Shown piece after piece: positions 15,586-22,076 of a DNA stretch of 31,998 nucleotides. Origin of the DNA: an uncultured Clostridium sp. Lineage in GTDB: Bacteria > Bacillota > Clostridia > Clostridiales > Clostridiaceae. The first letter of the stretch is position 1. Every line of letters starts with the position of its first letter. The DNA lies in the NCBI RefSeq assembly GCF_937920395.1, contig NZ_CALEVF010000222.1, positions 1-31,998 on the forward strand, given 5' to 3'. A program made the position numbers and the translations under genes. The notes beneath the pieces are model-generated. The model had not been told where the DNA came from. It saw nothing but the letters and a program-made list of their open reading frames with translations, and did not search any database.

Positions 15586-16437
15586 TTAATTTTTTATAGG
15601 TAACTTAGGTAACTCATCTAAACTTTTTAATACATAACCCTGTTTTTCCCATTCAGTAATCACATCATCTAATATTTCAGCATTGGTTTTCGATACTGCA
15701 TGTAGTAATATTATTCCTCCATTGTGGGTTCTTTGCATTATACGTCTTTTTGCATCGGCGTGGGATGGCTGATTGTCTTTAAGCCAATCCATATAAGCAA
15801 AACTCCAGAATATAGTTTTATATCCATAATTTTTAGTATATAGGAGAGATAATTCACTGTATTTACCCATAGGAGGTCTAAAATACTTAGACATTTTTTT
15901 ATGTGTAATATTTTCAAAAATATCTTCTACATCTGATAATTCTTTATCAAAAATTTTTTCGTCCTTTATTGAGGCCATTGAGAGATGATGATTGCTATGA
16001 TTGCATATTAAGTGTCCTTCGGTTACCATTCTTTTAATTAAGTCAGGACTTGAAACAAGATACGGTTTTACTACAAAAAAAGCAGCTTTTACTTTATGAT
16101 TTTTCAAAACATCTAAGATTGGGGCGGTATACCCAGCTTCATAACCTTCATCAAATGTTAGATATAATACTTTTTTAGAAGTATCGCCTAAATGAAAACA
16201 ATTATATTTAGATATAATCTCTGTAGTTTCTTTTGGCCCAGCAGGAGGAGTATTGTCATTTTTAGGCTGAAAATACCAATTATATTCTTTTGTACTTACT
16301 TCATCATGGATTTTGTTGTATTGAGTTTTTACATTCTTATTGGAGACATTTTTTAAGCTTTTACTGAAACAAACTCCTGTAAAACTATTAACTGCAATAG
16401 TTGAACAAATAATAAGACTAATTATTCTATCATTCAT
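15586..16437 (-). CDS. pdaA: Polysaccharide deacetylase PdaA (muramic-delta-lactam synthesis)
   Basis: A 283-aa exported deacetylase with an N-terminal signal/anchor (about 5-25). A PdaA-type lead-in (YNWYFQPKNDNTPPAGP) precedes the NodB domain: motif 1 TFDEGYEAGYT, motif 2 HSNHHLSM (zinc His pair), motif 3 RPPMGKYS, motif 4 WSFAYMDW and motif 5 LLHAVS. PdaA removes the acetyl group from muramic acid in spore cortex peptidoglycan, allowing delta-lactam formation that marks the cortex for germination enzymes. I start at the ATG at 16437; GAGGTG lies about 7 nt upstream, and the GTG nine bases earlier is part of that site. A sigma-G-like promoter upstream fits forespore expression. No strong terminator was found downstream. 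Confidence 0.9.
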   Translation of the reverse strand: MNDRIISLIICSTIAVNSFTGVCFSKSLKNVSNKNVKTQYNKIHDEVSTKEYNWYFQPKNDNTPPAGPKETTEIISKYNCFHLGDTSKKVLYLTFDEGYEAGYTAPILDVLKNHKVKAAFFVVKPYLVSSPDLIKRMVTEGHLICNHSNHHLSMASIKDEKIFDKELSDVEDIFENITHKKMSKYFRPPMGKYSELSLLYTKNYGYKTIFWSFAYMDWLKDNQPSHADAKRRIMQRTHNGGIILLHAVSKTNAEILDDVITEWEKQGYVLKSLDELPKLPIKN

Positions 16438-16492
16438 ATAAATCACCTCTATTTTGTTATATTTATAAAAGTAAGTTGTTTAATATACAACT

Positions 16493-16524
16493 TAGTATGC
16501 TCAGTAAACGTGCTAAGATATTCA
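16493..16524 (-). promoter_or_regulatory. Sigma-G-like forespore promoter of pdaA
   Basis: On the - strand TGAATA (16524-16519) and CATACTA (16499-16493) match the sigma-G -35 and -10 consensus exactly. The 19-bp spacer is one longer than the usual 17-18. The start would be near 16486, about 50 nt before the ATG. pdaA is a sigma-G gene in B. subtilis, so the site fits the gene. Confidence 0.6.
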
Positions 16525-16629
16525 TATATTAAATGTTGTTATATTGGTAATTTTTCAAATTTTTGATTAGTTTTTTTAAATTTAAATTTTTATTTTATAT
16601 ATAATAAAATAGTTAGTTTTTAATATTTC

Positions 16630-16678
16630 AAAGTAAATCGATAAAAAATTTACTTTAACGACGTTATTATTGTATAAT
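16630..16678 (+). promoter_or_regulatory. Promoter with an overlapping inverted repeat, for the helicase-LexA fusion
   Basis: TATAAT (16673-16678) is preceded at 18 bp by a weak -35 (TTTACT, 16649-16654). The inverted repeat AAAGTAAAT (16630-16638) / ATTTACTTT (16648-16656) has 9-bp exact arms and a 9-bp spacer, and its right arm covers the -35. A second dyad, AACGACGTT (16657-16665), sits between -35 and -10. These look like operators, but neither matches the usual GAAC...GTTC LexA box. Confidence 0.45.
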
Positions 16679-16707
16679 ATTATTAAGTGGATAATGGAGG
16701 CGATTAA

Positions 16708-18225
16708 ATGGAACTAGATTTAAAACAAAGAAGAATGATTCATAGTAAGCCTTCAAGATATAGTTTGGTTAGAGGTGCAAAAGGGACAGGTAAAACAACA
16801 GCAGCTATTTATAGAAGCCTTTATTTAAACAATAACTATTGTCTATACGAAGAGGATAAAGTATTAATTCTTACATCTAAGGATGAAGATATAAGCTCTA
16901 TTGAAGACATATACATAGCAGCAGAAGAAGAAACTAGGTTTGAATATTTAAGCTTATTTTCTAATGTAAGAAGGAAACCACATGTGCTTAAATTAGAAAG
17001 TATTATGCACGAATATTTTTTAAAATATGAAAATGAAAATATAAAGAAGCTAATTATAGATAAGAATAAAAAAAGCATTATTATGAAAGAATGTATAATA
17101 AAAGTTAAAGATAATTATCCAAGGTTAAGAATATTACGTATTGATTATACTCAGTTCTTTATAGATGAGGTAAAATGGATTAAAAGTTGTAACTATTTTA
17201 AATTAGATTTATATTTACAGGCAAGAAGAATAGGAAGAAAATGTGAAAAAAACCAAGGTCCACAAAGAATTAATAAAAATTCTACTGCTAGAAAAGCAAT
17301 ATATGAACTTATGATTATGTATAACGAAAAGTTAAATTTGCAAAACTTTGTTGATAACGAAGATGTTAATATATGTGCATTGAAAATGGTGCAGTCAGTT
17401 TCAATAGATAAGTATACTCATATTATAATTGACAAAAGTGGTAATTTAACTAAGGTGCAATTAGAGTTTATTAATGCTCTATATAAACATAAATCTTATT
17501 CTACTATGACATTTATTGTGGATATAGAAGGACCATGTAATATGAATTCATGGATGATAAGAGGCAAGAAGGTTAATCTTAAACCTCTTGGAGAAAAAGT
17601 AAAATTATATATATTTAAAAACAATTATGAGCACAAAGAAAAGCTTGTGGGAGAACATCAAGAGATAGTAGTTAACAATTTGAATCTTGACGATTTAGAA
17701 AATTTTCAATATTGTGATATAAGACATGGTAGAGTATACGACTTTATGAGGGATTACAGTAGAATATCTGATATTATAGTAAATGATGAAAAAGGTGAGT
17801 ATGAGTATATAAATGAGGAATTAGTGGAACTTCCTGTATATAGTGATATAGCAGCAGGGGAACCTATACAGATTAATTCTGAAATAGAAGGAAATTTCTA
17901 TATCCCGAGATATTGGCTAAAGGGAGTAAAAAATCCATTTATTTTAAAAGTCAAAGGCGATAGTATGATTGGGGCTAATATTGATGATGGAGATTATGTG
18001 GTTATACGGCAGGAACAAGCAGCAAACAATAAGGATATTGTGGCAGTAGACATAGGTGGAAATGCTACACTGAAAAGACTTTCAATAGGTCGTGATAGGA
18101 TATTACTAATGCCTGAAAATGAAAAATATAAGCCCATTGTTATTGATAGTGAAGATACATATATTATAGGTACAGCGATAGGAATTATAAAACATAAAAA
18201 TTTACATGGTTCTTTATACTATTAA
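16708..18225 (+). CDS. Degenerate UvrD-like helicase domain fused to a LexA-type S24 autoprotease
   Basis: A 505-aa two-part protein. Residues 1-310 resemble the ATPase core of UvrD/Rep-type helicases. The N-terminal Q-like motif and Walker A GAKGTGKT (23-30) are intact, and QARRIGRKC, VQLEFINALY and LKPLGEKVKLYIFKNNY follow in family order. Motif II, normally DEAQD, reads DKSGN (242-246), and motif III is also eroded (VDIEGPCNMNSW), so helicase activity is unlikely. Residues 378-495 are a LexA/UmuD domain with the Ala383-Gly384 cleavage site in IAAGEPI, nucleophile Ser419 (KGDSM) and Lys456 (ATLKRL). The G-to-S distance is 35 and S-to-K is 37, against 34 and 37 in E. coli LexA. There is no DNA-binding HTH. 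GGAGG precedes the ATG. It stands alone. A regulator or sensor that cleaves itself on DNA damage is plausible (inference). Confidence 0.85.
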   Translation: MELDLKQRRMIHSKPSRYSLVRGAKGTGKTTAAIYRSLYLNNNYCLYEEDKVLILTSKDEDISSIEDIYIAAEEETRFEYLSLFSNVRRKPHVLKLESIMHEYFLKYENENIKKLIIDKNKKSIIMKECIIKVKDNYPRLRILRIDYTQFFIDEVKWIKSCNYFKLDLYLQARRIGRKCEKNQGPQRINKNSTARKAIYELMIMYNEKLNLQNFVDNEDVNICALKMVQSVSIDKYTHIIIDKSGNLTKVQLEFINALYKHKSYSTMTFIVDIEGPCNMNSWMIRGKKVNLKPLGEKVKLYIFKNNYEHKEKLVGEHQEIVVNNLNLDDLENFQYCDIRHGRVYDFMRDYSRISDIIVNDEKGEYEYINEELVELPVYSDIAAGEPIQINSEIEGNFYIPRYWLKGVKNPFILKVKGDSMIGANIDDGDYVVIRQEQAANNKDIVAVDIGGNATLKRLSIGRDRILLMPENEKYKPIVIDSEDTYIIGTAIGIIKHKNLHGSLYY

Positions 18226-18291
18226 CAAAAAGCAATAAAATATATGAAGAGAAAATAGTTAATCATATAGGATACTCATATTTTTTAGCGA

Positions 18292-18334
18292 AAAATAATA
18301 CCCTGGAATATCCTAGGGTATTATTTTATAGTTT
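18292..18334. terminator. Bidirectional terminator after the helicase-LexA gene
   Basis: AAAATAATACCCT and AGGGTATTATTTT (about 18292-18304 and 18313-18326) pair, with an inner GGA/TCC stem and a T-run on the + strand. It is shared with the convergent gene ending at 18347. Confidence 0.8.
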
Positions 18335-18346
18335 TTTTAAAATATT

Positions 18347-19192
18347 TTATTTTCTAAGGAAAAAGCTAAACTTATCTTTTGTTGTGGTTGTAATAGATAA
18401 ATTTCGTTTATGAAGTATATTGTCAAATTCTTCGATTTGTCCATCGCATATGTTGGCATAATCAGTTTTGCCTTCTTTTACCCAACCCATAAATATGTAT
18501 GCATGTGAAGGTGTACCGATTTTGCCTGGCATATCTGTTGTAAAACATATATCACCTTTTTTTAACTGTGATATGTTGCGATTCTTTTTCCAATCCATAG
18601 ATATTAAAGATGCCATTAATTGTTTAACAGTTGTTGTTTTTGAGGGAATGGCATAGGTATTAGATCTTAAAATTTCTGATAAGAGGTATACATTAAGTCC
18701 CTTTTTACTTCCGTGGTTTAATGCAATTGCTTTTTTTAAAACTGAAGTTCTATTAGCTGAAGCATTCAAATATTCATAAATATTATTTGGTTCTACAATA
18801 GGTTTAGTGACTTTAGCCTTACTAGGTACAGCTGGCTTTGTGGAGGCATTGGCATTTGAAGATTTGGTAACTGAAGGTTTTTCCACTATAGCTGATTTGG
18901 GTTTCATAAATGAAGTGTTCATTAAAATAGAAAATATAATTATAGCCGCTACAACTATTCCAAGCCCTATAACAACTACATTATTTTTAAACTCATTTTT
19001 GTCTGCAATATCATGCATTTCTTTTATGTACTTCTTACTATCAGCATCATCTTTCAACTTATTTGATGCACTATATTCAGTTTCGGAGTTATAATTTTCC
19101 GATTTGTCTTTATTTGAATATAATTTATTTATAATTTCAGTATTATCTTTATTTTCAGGATTATCTTTATTTTTTACGTCATCTTTATTCAT
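18347..19192 (-). CDS. Membrane-anchored protein with an NlpC/P60-like extracellular domain lacking the catalytic Cys
   Basis: A 281-aa type II membrane protein. A polar, Lys/Asp/Asn-rich cytoplasmic tail (1-69) contains a short repeat-like stretch (KDNPENKDN). One membrane helix (71-91) follows, then a Ser/Thr/Pro/Lys-rich spacer (about 97-136) and a globular domain (about 137-281). In that domain LKKGDICFTTD (210-220) and SHAYIFMGW (229-237) echo the second half of an NlpC/P60 or CHAP fold. Where the DCSG nucleophile would sit the sequence is GLNVYLLSEILRS, with no Cys, so it may bind rather than cut the cell wall. The assignment is tentative. The start codon lacks a nearby ribosome binding site; see 19193-19260. 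Confidence 0.6.
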   Translation of the reverse strand: MNKDDVKNKDNPENKDNTEIINKLYSNKDKSENYNSETEYSASNKLKDDADSKKYIKEMHDIADKNEFKNNVVVIGLGIVVAAIIIFSILMNTSFMKPKSAIVEKPSVTKSSNANASTKPAVPSKAKVTKPIVEPNNIYEYLNASANRTSVLKKAIALNHGSKKGLNVYLLSEILRSNTYAIPSKTTTVKQLMASLISMDWKKNRNISQLKKGDICFTTDMPGKIGTPSHAYIFMGWVKEGKTDYANICDGQIEEFDNILHKRNLSITTTTKDKFSFFLRK

Positions 19193-19260
19193 GTTTTTCT
19201 GCTTAAAAATATAGGTGGAAATCTTATTGTTAACCTATATTTTTGCAGCACCTCCCTTTT
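19193..19260 (-). promoter_or_regulatory. Hairpin between Shine-Dalgarno and start codon
   Basis: On the - strand a strong AAAAGGGAGG (19260-19251) is 58 nt from the ATG at 19192, too far to act directly. The intervening DNA forms one stem: CTGC-AAAAATATAGGT (19248-19233) with ACCTATATTTTT-AA-GCAG (19216-19199), a 2-nt bulge and a 16-nt loop. Folding leaves TG before and AAAAAC after the stem, an effective spacing of 8 nt. No ATG, GTG or TTG lies in frame between the site and the ATG, and a TAG blocks the frame further up. Confidence 0.7.
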
Positions 19261-19314
19261 GTTTTATTAATTATATTGTTCATTTTAATTTATGTAATCT
19301 ATTAGATTATTTAT

Positions 19315-19449
19315 ACCACCCACTTTTTACAATATAATTATAACATATGAGGAGATGTTTGAGTGGTATTTGTAAAAGTTCAAAATAATTTAATATTTAA
19401 TGCAATATATTACATATTATTATCCATATATGCAGACTAAGTGGGTGGT
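19315..19449. repeat. Inverted repeat flanking a possible 25-aa frame
   Basis: ACCACCCACTT (19315-19325) and AAGTGGGTGGT (19439-19449) are exact complements 113 nt apart, in an otherwise AT-only region. A 25-codon frame, GTG at 19363 to TAA at 19438-19440, has GAGGAG 8 nt upstream and fills the space between the arms. The arms could close a large stem or be two copies of a protein site. The remainder of 19261-19527 shows nothing further. Confidence 0.5.
19363..19440 (+). CDS. Possible small peptide, 25 aa
   Basis: The frame begins with GTG and is preceded by GAGGAG (19349-19354) at 8 nt; TATAAT-like bases lie just upstream (about 19332-19342). The predicted peptide is hydrophobic in its second half (IFNAIYYILLSIYAD). 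No homologue comes to mind. Short frames with a chance ribosome binding site are common in AT-rich DNA, so this is only a candidate. Confidence 0.25.
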   Translation: MVFVKVQNNLIFNAIYYILLSIYAD

Positions 19450-19527
19450 TATTTATTTTTATATACTATATGAAACATATATTTGTAGTATAATATATGT
19501 AATAATTTAATAAGCGAGGGATTGATT

Positions 19528-20385
19528 ATGGCTATAAAAATAATAACAGATAGCACTTCATATATAAGTGCAGATTTAAAAGAAAAATATGATATCTCTA
19601 TAGTTTCTTTAAGTGTCATTTTTGAAGATGAGGAATTTAAAGAAATAAATATTGAAAATGAAACTTTTTATGATAAACTAGGTAAAAACGTAAGTATTCC
19701 AACTTCATCGCAACCATCACTTGCTGAGATGTATAATATTCTAGAAAAACAAGTGAGGGATGATAATGATGTGGTTGGTATTTTTATGTCATCTAATATG
19801 AGTGGTACTTATTCAAATGCAAATATTGCAAAAGGCATGATTCTTGAAAAGTACCCAAATGCAGTGATAAAGATTATAGATTCAAGATCTAATTCAATGC
19901 AGCTCGGATTTGCAGTATTGACAGCAGCGAGGGCAGCTCATTATGGAAAGACAATAGATGAAGTAATTAATATAGCACAAGATAACATTAAAAGAAGTAA
20001 ATTTCTGTTTATACCTAATACTTTAGAATATTTAAAAAAAGGAGGTAGAATAGGAGGTGCGAGTGCATTATTAGGTACTATCTTTCAGATAAAACCTATT
20101 CTTACTGTGGTAAATGGAAAAACAGAACTGTTTGATAAAGTGAGAACTAAAAACCGTGCTATCCAAACTATGGTTGATAAATTTATAGAGGATATAACAA
20201 AACATGGACTAGGAGAGGTAATCATTCATCACATAAATGATGTGGAAGGAGCATTAGCTTTTGCAAAAATAGTTGAAAAACATATAGGAAAAAGTGTGGA
20301 CATAGTTCCTATTGGATCTGTAATAGGAACTCATGTTGGACCTGGCGCATTGGGTATTGTATACTATACTAAGTCAAATTTATAA
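19528..20385 (+). CDS. DegV family fatty-acid-binding protein
   Basis: A 285-aa cytosolic protein of the DegV (FakB-like) family. Family landmarks are the opening IKIITDSTSYIS, then VSIPTSSQPS, the S-x-M-S-G-T-Y turn (IFMSSNMSGTYSNA), VIKIIDSRSNSMQLGF, FIPNTLEYLKKGGRIGGASA and QIKPILTV, and the C-terminal GSVIGTHVGPGALG. DegV proteins bind a fatty acid; FakB members present it to the kinase FakA. No fakA is adjacent, so substrate and role are only inferred from the family. ATG at 19528 is chosen with GAGGG 7 nt upstream; a TTG six bases earlier sits too close to that site. It is monocistronic. Confidence 0.92.
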   Translation: MAIKIITDSTSYISADLKEKYDISIVSLSVIFEDEEFKEINIENETFYDKLGKNVSIPTSSQPSLAEMYNILEKQVRDDNDVVGIFMSSNMSGTYSNANIAKGMILEKYPNAVIKIIDSRSNSMQLGFAVLTAARAAHYGKTIDEVINIAQDNIKRSKFLFIPNTLEYLKKGGRIGGASALLGTIFQIKPILTVVNGKTELFDKVRTKNRAIQTMVDKFIEDITKHGLGEVIIHHINDVEGALAFAKIVEKHIGKSVDIVPIGSVIGTHVGPGALGIVYYTKSNL

Positions 20386-20622
20386 AATTATTACAGTTAT
20401 ACGTGCATAAATATATAAACGTTCTGAGAGACTCTCGGTATAATTATACATAAAACAAATTAAAATGAGGTCTCTATAATTCGCATTATTATATTCAAGA
20501 ATATGATGATTCCTTGGATATACAATGGTTAAGACATTTACAAGAGAATCTCTAATTAAAATCAATATAACTATATATTATTAAATTTGAATAAAGTTGC
20601 AATTAAATTTTATAATTATACA
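20386..20622. other. Intergenic region between degV and the car leader
   Basis: No coding frame was found. Short palindromes occur: GAGAGACTCTC (near 20425) and AGAGATTCTCT-like bases (near 20542). A 13-base direct repeat TATAATTATACAT appears at 20439-20451 and 20611-20623. None gives a convincing terminator for degV. Confidence 0.35.
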
Positions 20623-20651
20623 TTGACAAATAATAAAATTTACATTAAAAT
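20623..20651 (+). promoter_or_regulatory. Promoter of the carAB leader
   Basis: A consensus TTGACA (20623-20628) is spaced exactly 17 bp from TAAAAT (20646-20651). The start would be near 20658, some 30 nt before the PyrR-binding element. Confidence 0.75.
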
Positions 20652-20685
20652 AAGAAGAAATTATAAATTAAACAAAGGTACACTT

Positions 20686-20718
20686 TTAAGTTAGCCCTGT
20701 GAGGCTAGGAAGGAGTAT
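20686..20718 (+). ncRNA. PyrR-binding RNA element in the carAB leader
   Basis: TTAGCCCTGTGAGGCTAGGAAGGAG carries the conserved core of PyrR-binding loops: a stem (TAGCC 20692-20696 with GGCTA 20703-20707), the CNGUGAGG loop and a purine-rich GGAAGG 3' flank. PyrR with UMP binds such loops to shut down pyrimidine genes. The usual companion terminator was not found between here and carA (only a weak TACTT/AAGTA stem near 20791-20817). The purine-rich flank AAGGAG also looks like a ribosome binding site for a 47-codon frame (20727-20870). Confidence 0.8.
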
Positions 20719-20726
20719 AGATAATT

Positions 20727-20870
20727 ATGACATGTGTTATTTATTCTGTCAATTTTGAATTTAATATTATTAAATATAATGAAACGGCTACTTTATGCTA
20801 TAAAACTGTAAGTATGTTTTTTATTTCATTAATAAATACGGTTACCATATTAAGAAGGATAATAGAGTGA
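20727..20870 (+). CDS. Possible leader peptide, 47 aa, upstream of carA
   Basis: A frame of 47 codons runs from ATG 20727 to TGA 20868-20870. AAGGAG (20710-20715), which is also part of the PyrR-binding element, lies 11 nt upstream, rather far. The product (beginning MTCVIYSVNFEFNIIKYNE) is not recognised; it has a hydrophobic stretch (VSMFFISLINTVTIL). If translated, PyrR binding would block its ribosome site. It may equally be a chance frame. Confidence 0.3.
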   Translation: MTCVIYSVNFEFNIIKYNETATLCYKTVSMFFISLINTVTILRRIIE

Positions 20871-20951
20871 TTATTTTAATAGTTGCTTTGTTATCTTTAT
20901 TAGTATAATTGGAAGAATATGTAGTTTTATGCAATTTAAGGAGGATTTAAT

Positions 20952-21998
20952 ATGAAAGGTAAGTTGATTTTAGAGAATGGAATAATTTTTGAAGGTAATT
21001 TATTTGGATATTTACAAGAAAGTGTTGGGGAGGTAGTCTTTAATACAGGAATGACTGGTTATGAAGAAATTTTAACGGATCCATCTTATTATGGTCAAAT
21101 AGTGACTATGACTTATCCACTTATTGGAAATTACGGGATTAATTTAGAGGATGTAGAGTCAAAATCTTCTAAGGTGAAAGGATTCATTGTCAGAGAAAAA
21201 TGTGATTATCCTAGTAACTGGAGATGCGAAATGGATCTTGAGGGATATTTCAAACAAAATAAAATAATAGGACTTGAAGGTATTGATACAAGAGCATTAA
21301 CAAAAATACTAAGAAAAAATGGAACCATGAAAGGTATAATTACAACTTCGAATCTTACAAAAGCTGAAATAGAGCGAAAAATTAAGAACTTTAGTAATAG
21401 TGATGCAGTAATGAATGTTACTACAAAGAAAACTTATACAATTGAGGGCAGTGGACAACATGTAGCTATTGTAGATTTTGGAATAAAAGAAAATATACTT
21501 AGGTCTTTCAAAAAAAGAAATTGTAAACTAACTATATTTTCAGCTGATACTAAGGCACAAGAGATACTAAAGGTTAACCCGGATTTAGTGTTTTTATCGA
21601 ATGGACCTGGTGATCCGGAAGAATTACAAGGGGCTATAAATATGATAAAAGAAATTATAGGGAAAAAGCCCATTGTAGGAATTTGTCTAGGACATCAACT
21701 TTTGGCATTAGCACTTGGCGGTAAAACGGGAAAACTTAAATTTGGTCATAGAGGATGTAACCATCCAGTTAAAGATATAGAAGAGAATAAGGTTTATATT
21801 ACATCACAGAACCATGGTTATTATGTAAGTGAACTTCCTAAAAATATGCAAGTTACGCATGTCAGTGTAAATGATGGAACAATAGAAGGAATGAGACATA
21901 AGACTCTTCCAATCTTTAGTGTGCAATTTCATCCAGAAGCTTGTCCTGGACCTAAGGATATAGATGTGATTTTTGATAAGTTTCTTTCATTTATTTAA
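20952..21998 (+). CDS. carA: Carbamoyl-phosphate synthase small (glutaminase) subunit
   Basis: A 348-aa subunit that hydrolyses glutamine and passes ammonia to CarB. The N-terminal CarA domain (about 1-150) has the signature VVFNTGMTGYEEILTDPSYYGQIV (in two adjoining pieces) and GLEGIDTRALTKILR. The class I amidotransferase domain (about 168-345) carries LSNGPGDPEEL, the nucleophile Cys in VGICLGHQLLALALGG, and the His-Glu pair in SVQFHPEACPGP. AAGGAGG lies 8 nt before the ATG. It is the first gene of a two-gene operon with carB (78 bp gap). The PyrR-binding leader suggests pyrimidine control. Confidence 0.97.
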   Translation: MKGKLILENGIIFEGNLFGYLQESVGEVVFNTGMTGYEEILTDPSYYGQIVTMTYPLIGNYGINLEDVESKSSKVKGFIVREKCDYPSNWRCEMDLEGYFKQNKIIGLEGIDTRALTKILRKNGTMKGIITTSNLTKAEIERKIKNFSNSDAVMNVTTKKTYTIEGSGQHVAIVDFGIKENILRSFKKRNCKLTIFSADTKAQEILKVNPDLVFLSNGPGDPEELQGAINMIKEIIGKKPIVGICLGHQLLALALGGKTGKLKFGHRGCNHPVKDIEENKVYITSQNHGYYVSELPKNMQVTHVSVNDGTIEGMRHKTLPIFSVQFHPEACPGPKDIDVIFDKFLSFI

Positions 21999-22076
21999 AA
22001 CATTTCAAATAAAAATTTTTACGAAATTTAGTTACATAAATAGAATTTAATAATAGATTTTACGGGAGGAATTCAT

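Noticed and set aside
16657..16665. AACGACGTT as a LexA (SOS) box
   Set aside because: It is too short and does not fit the GAAC-N4-GTTC pattern of Gram-positive LexA sites; kept only as an unassigned dyad.
20403..20420. ArgR box upstream of the car leader (TGCATAAATATATAAA)
   Set aside because: Only one half matches, and it lies over 200 bp upstream of the mapped-looking car promoter.
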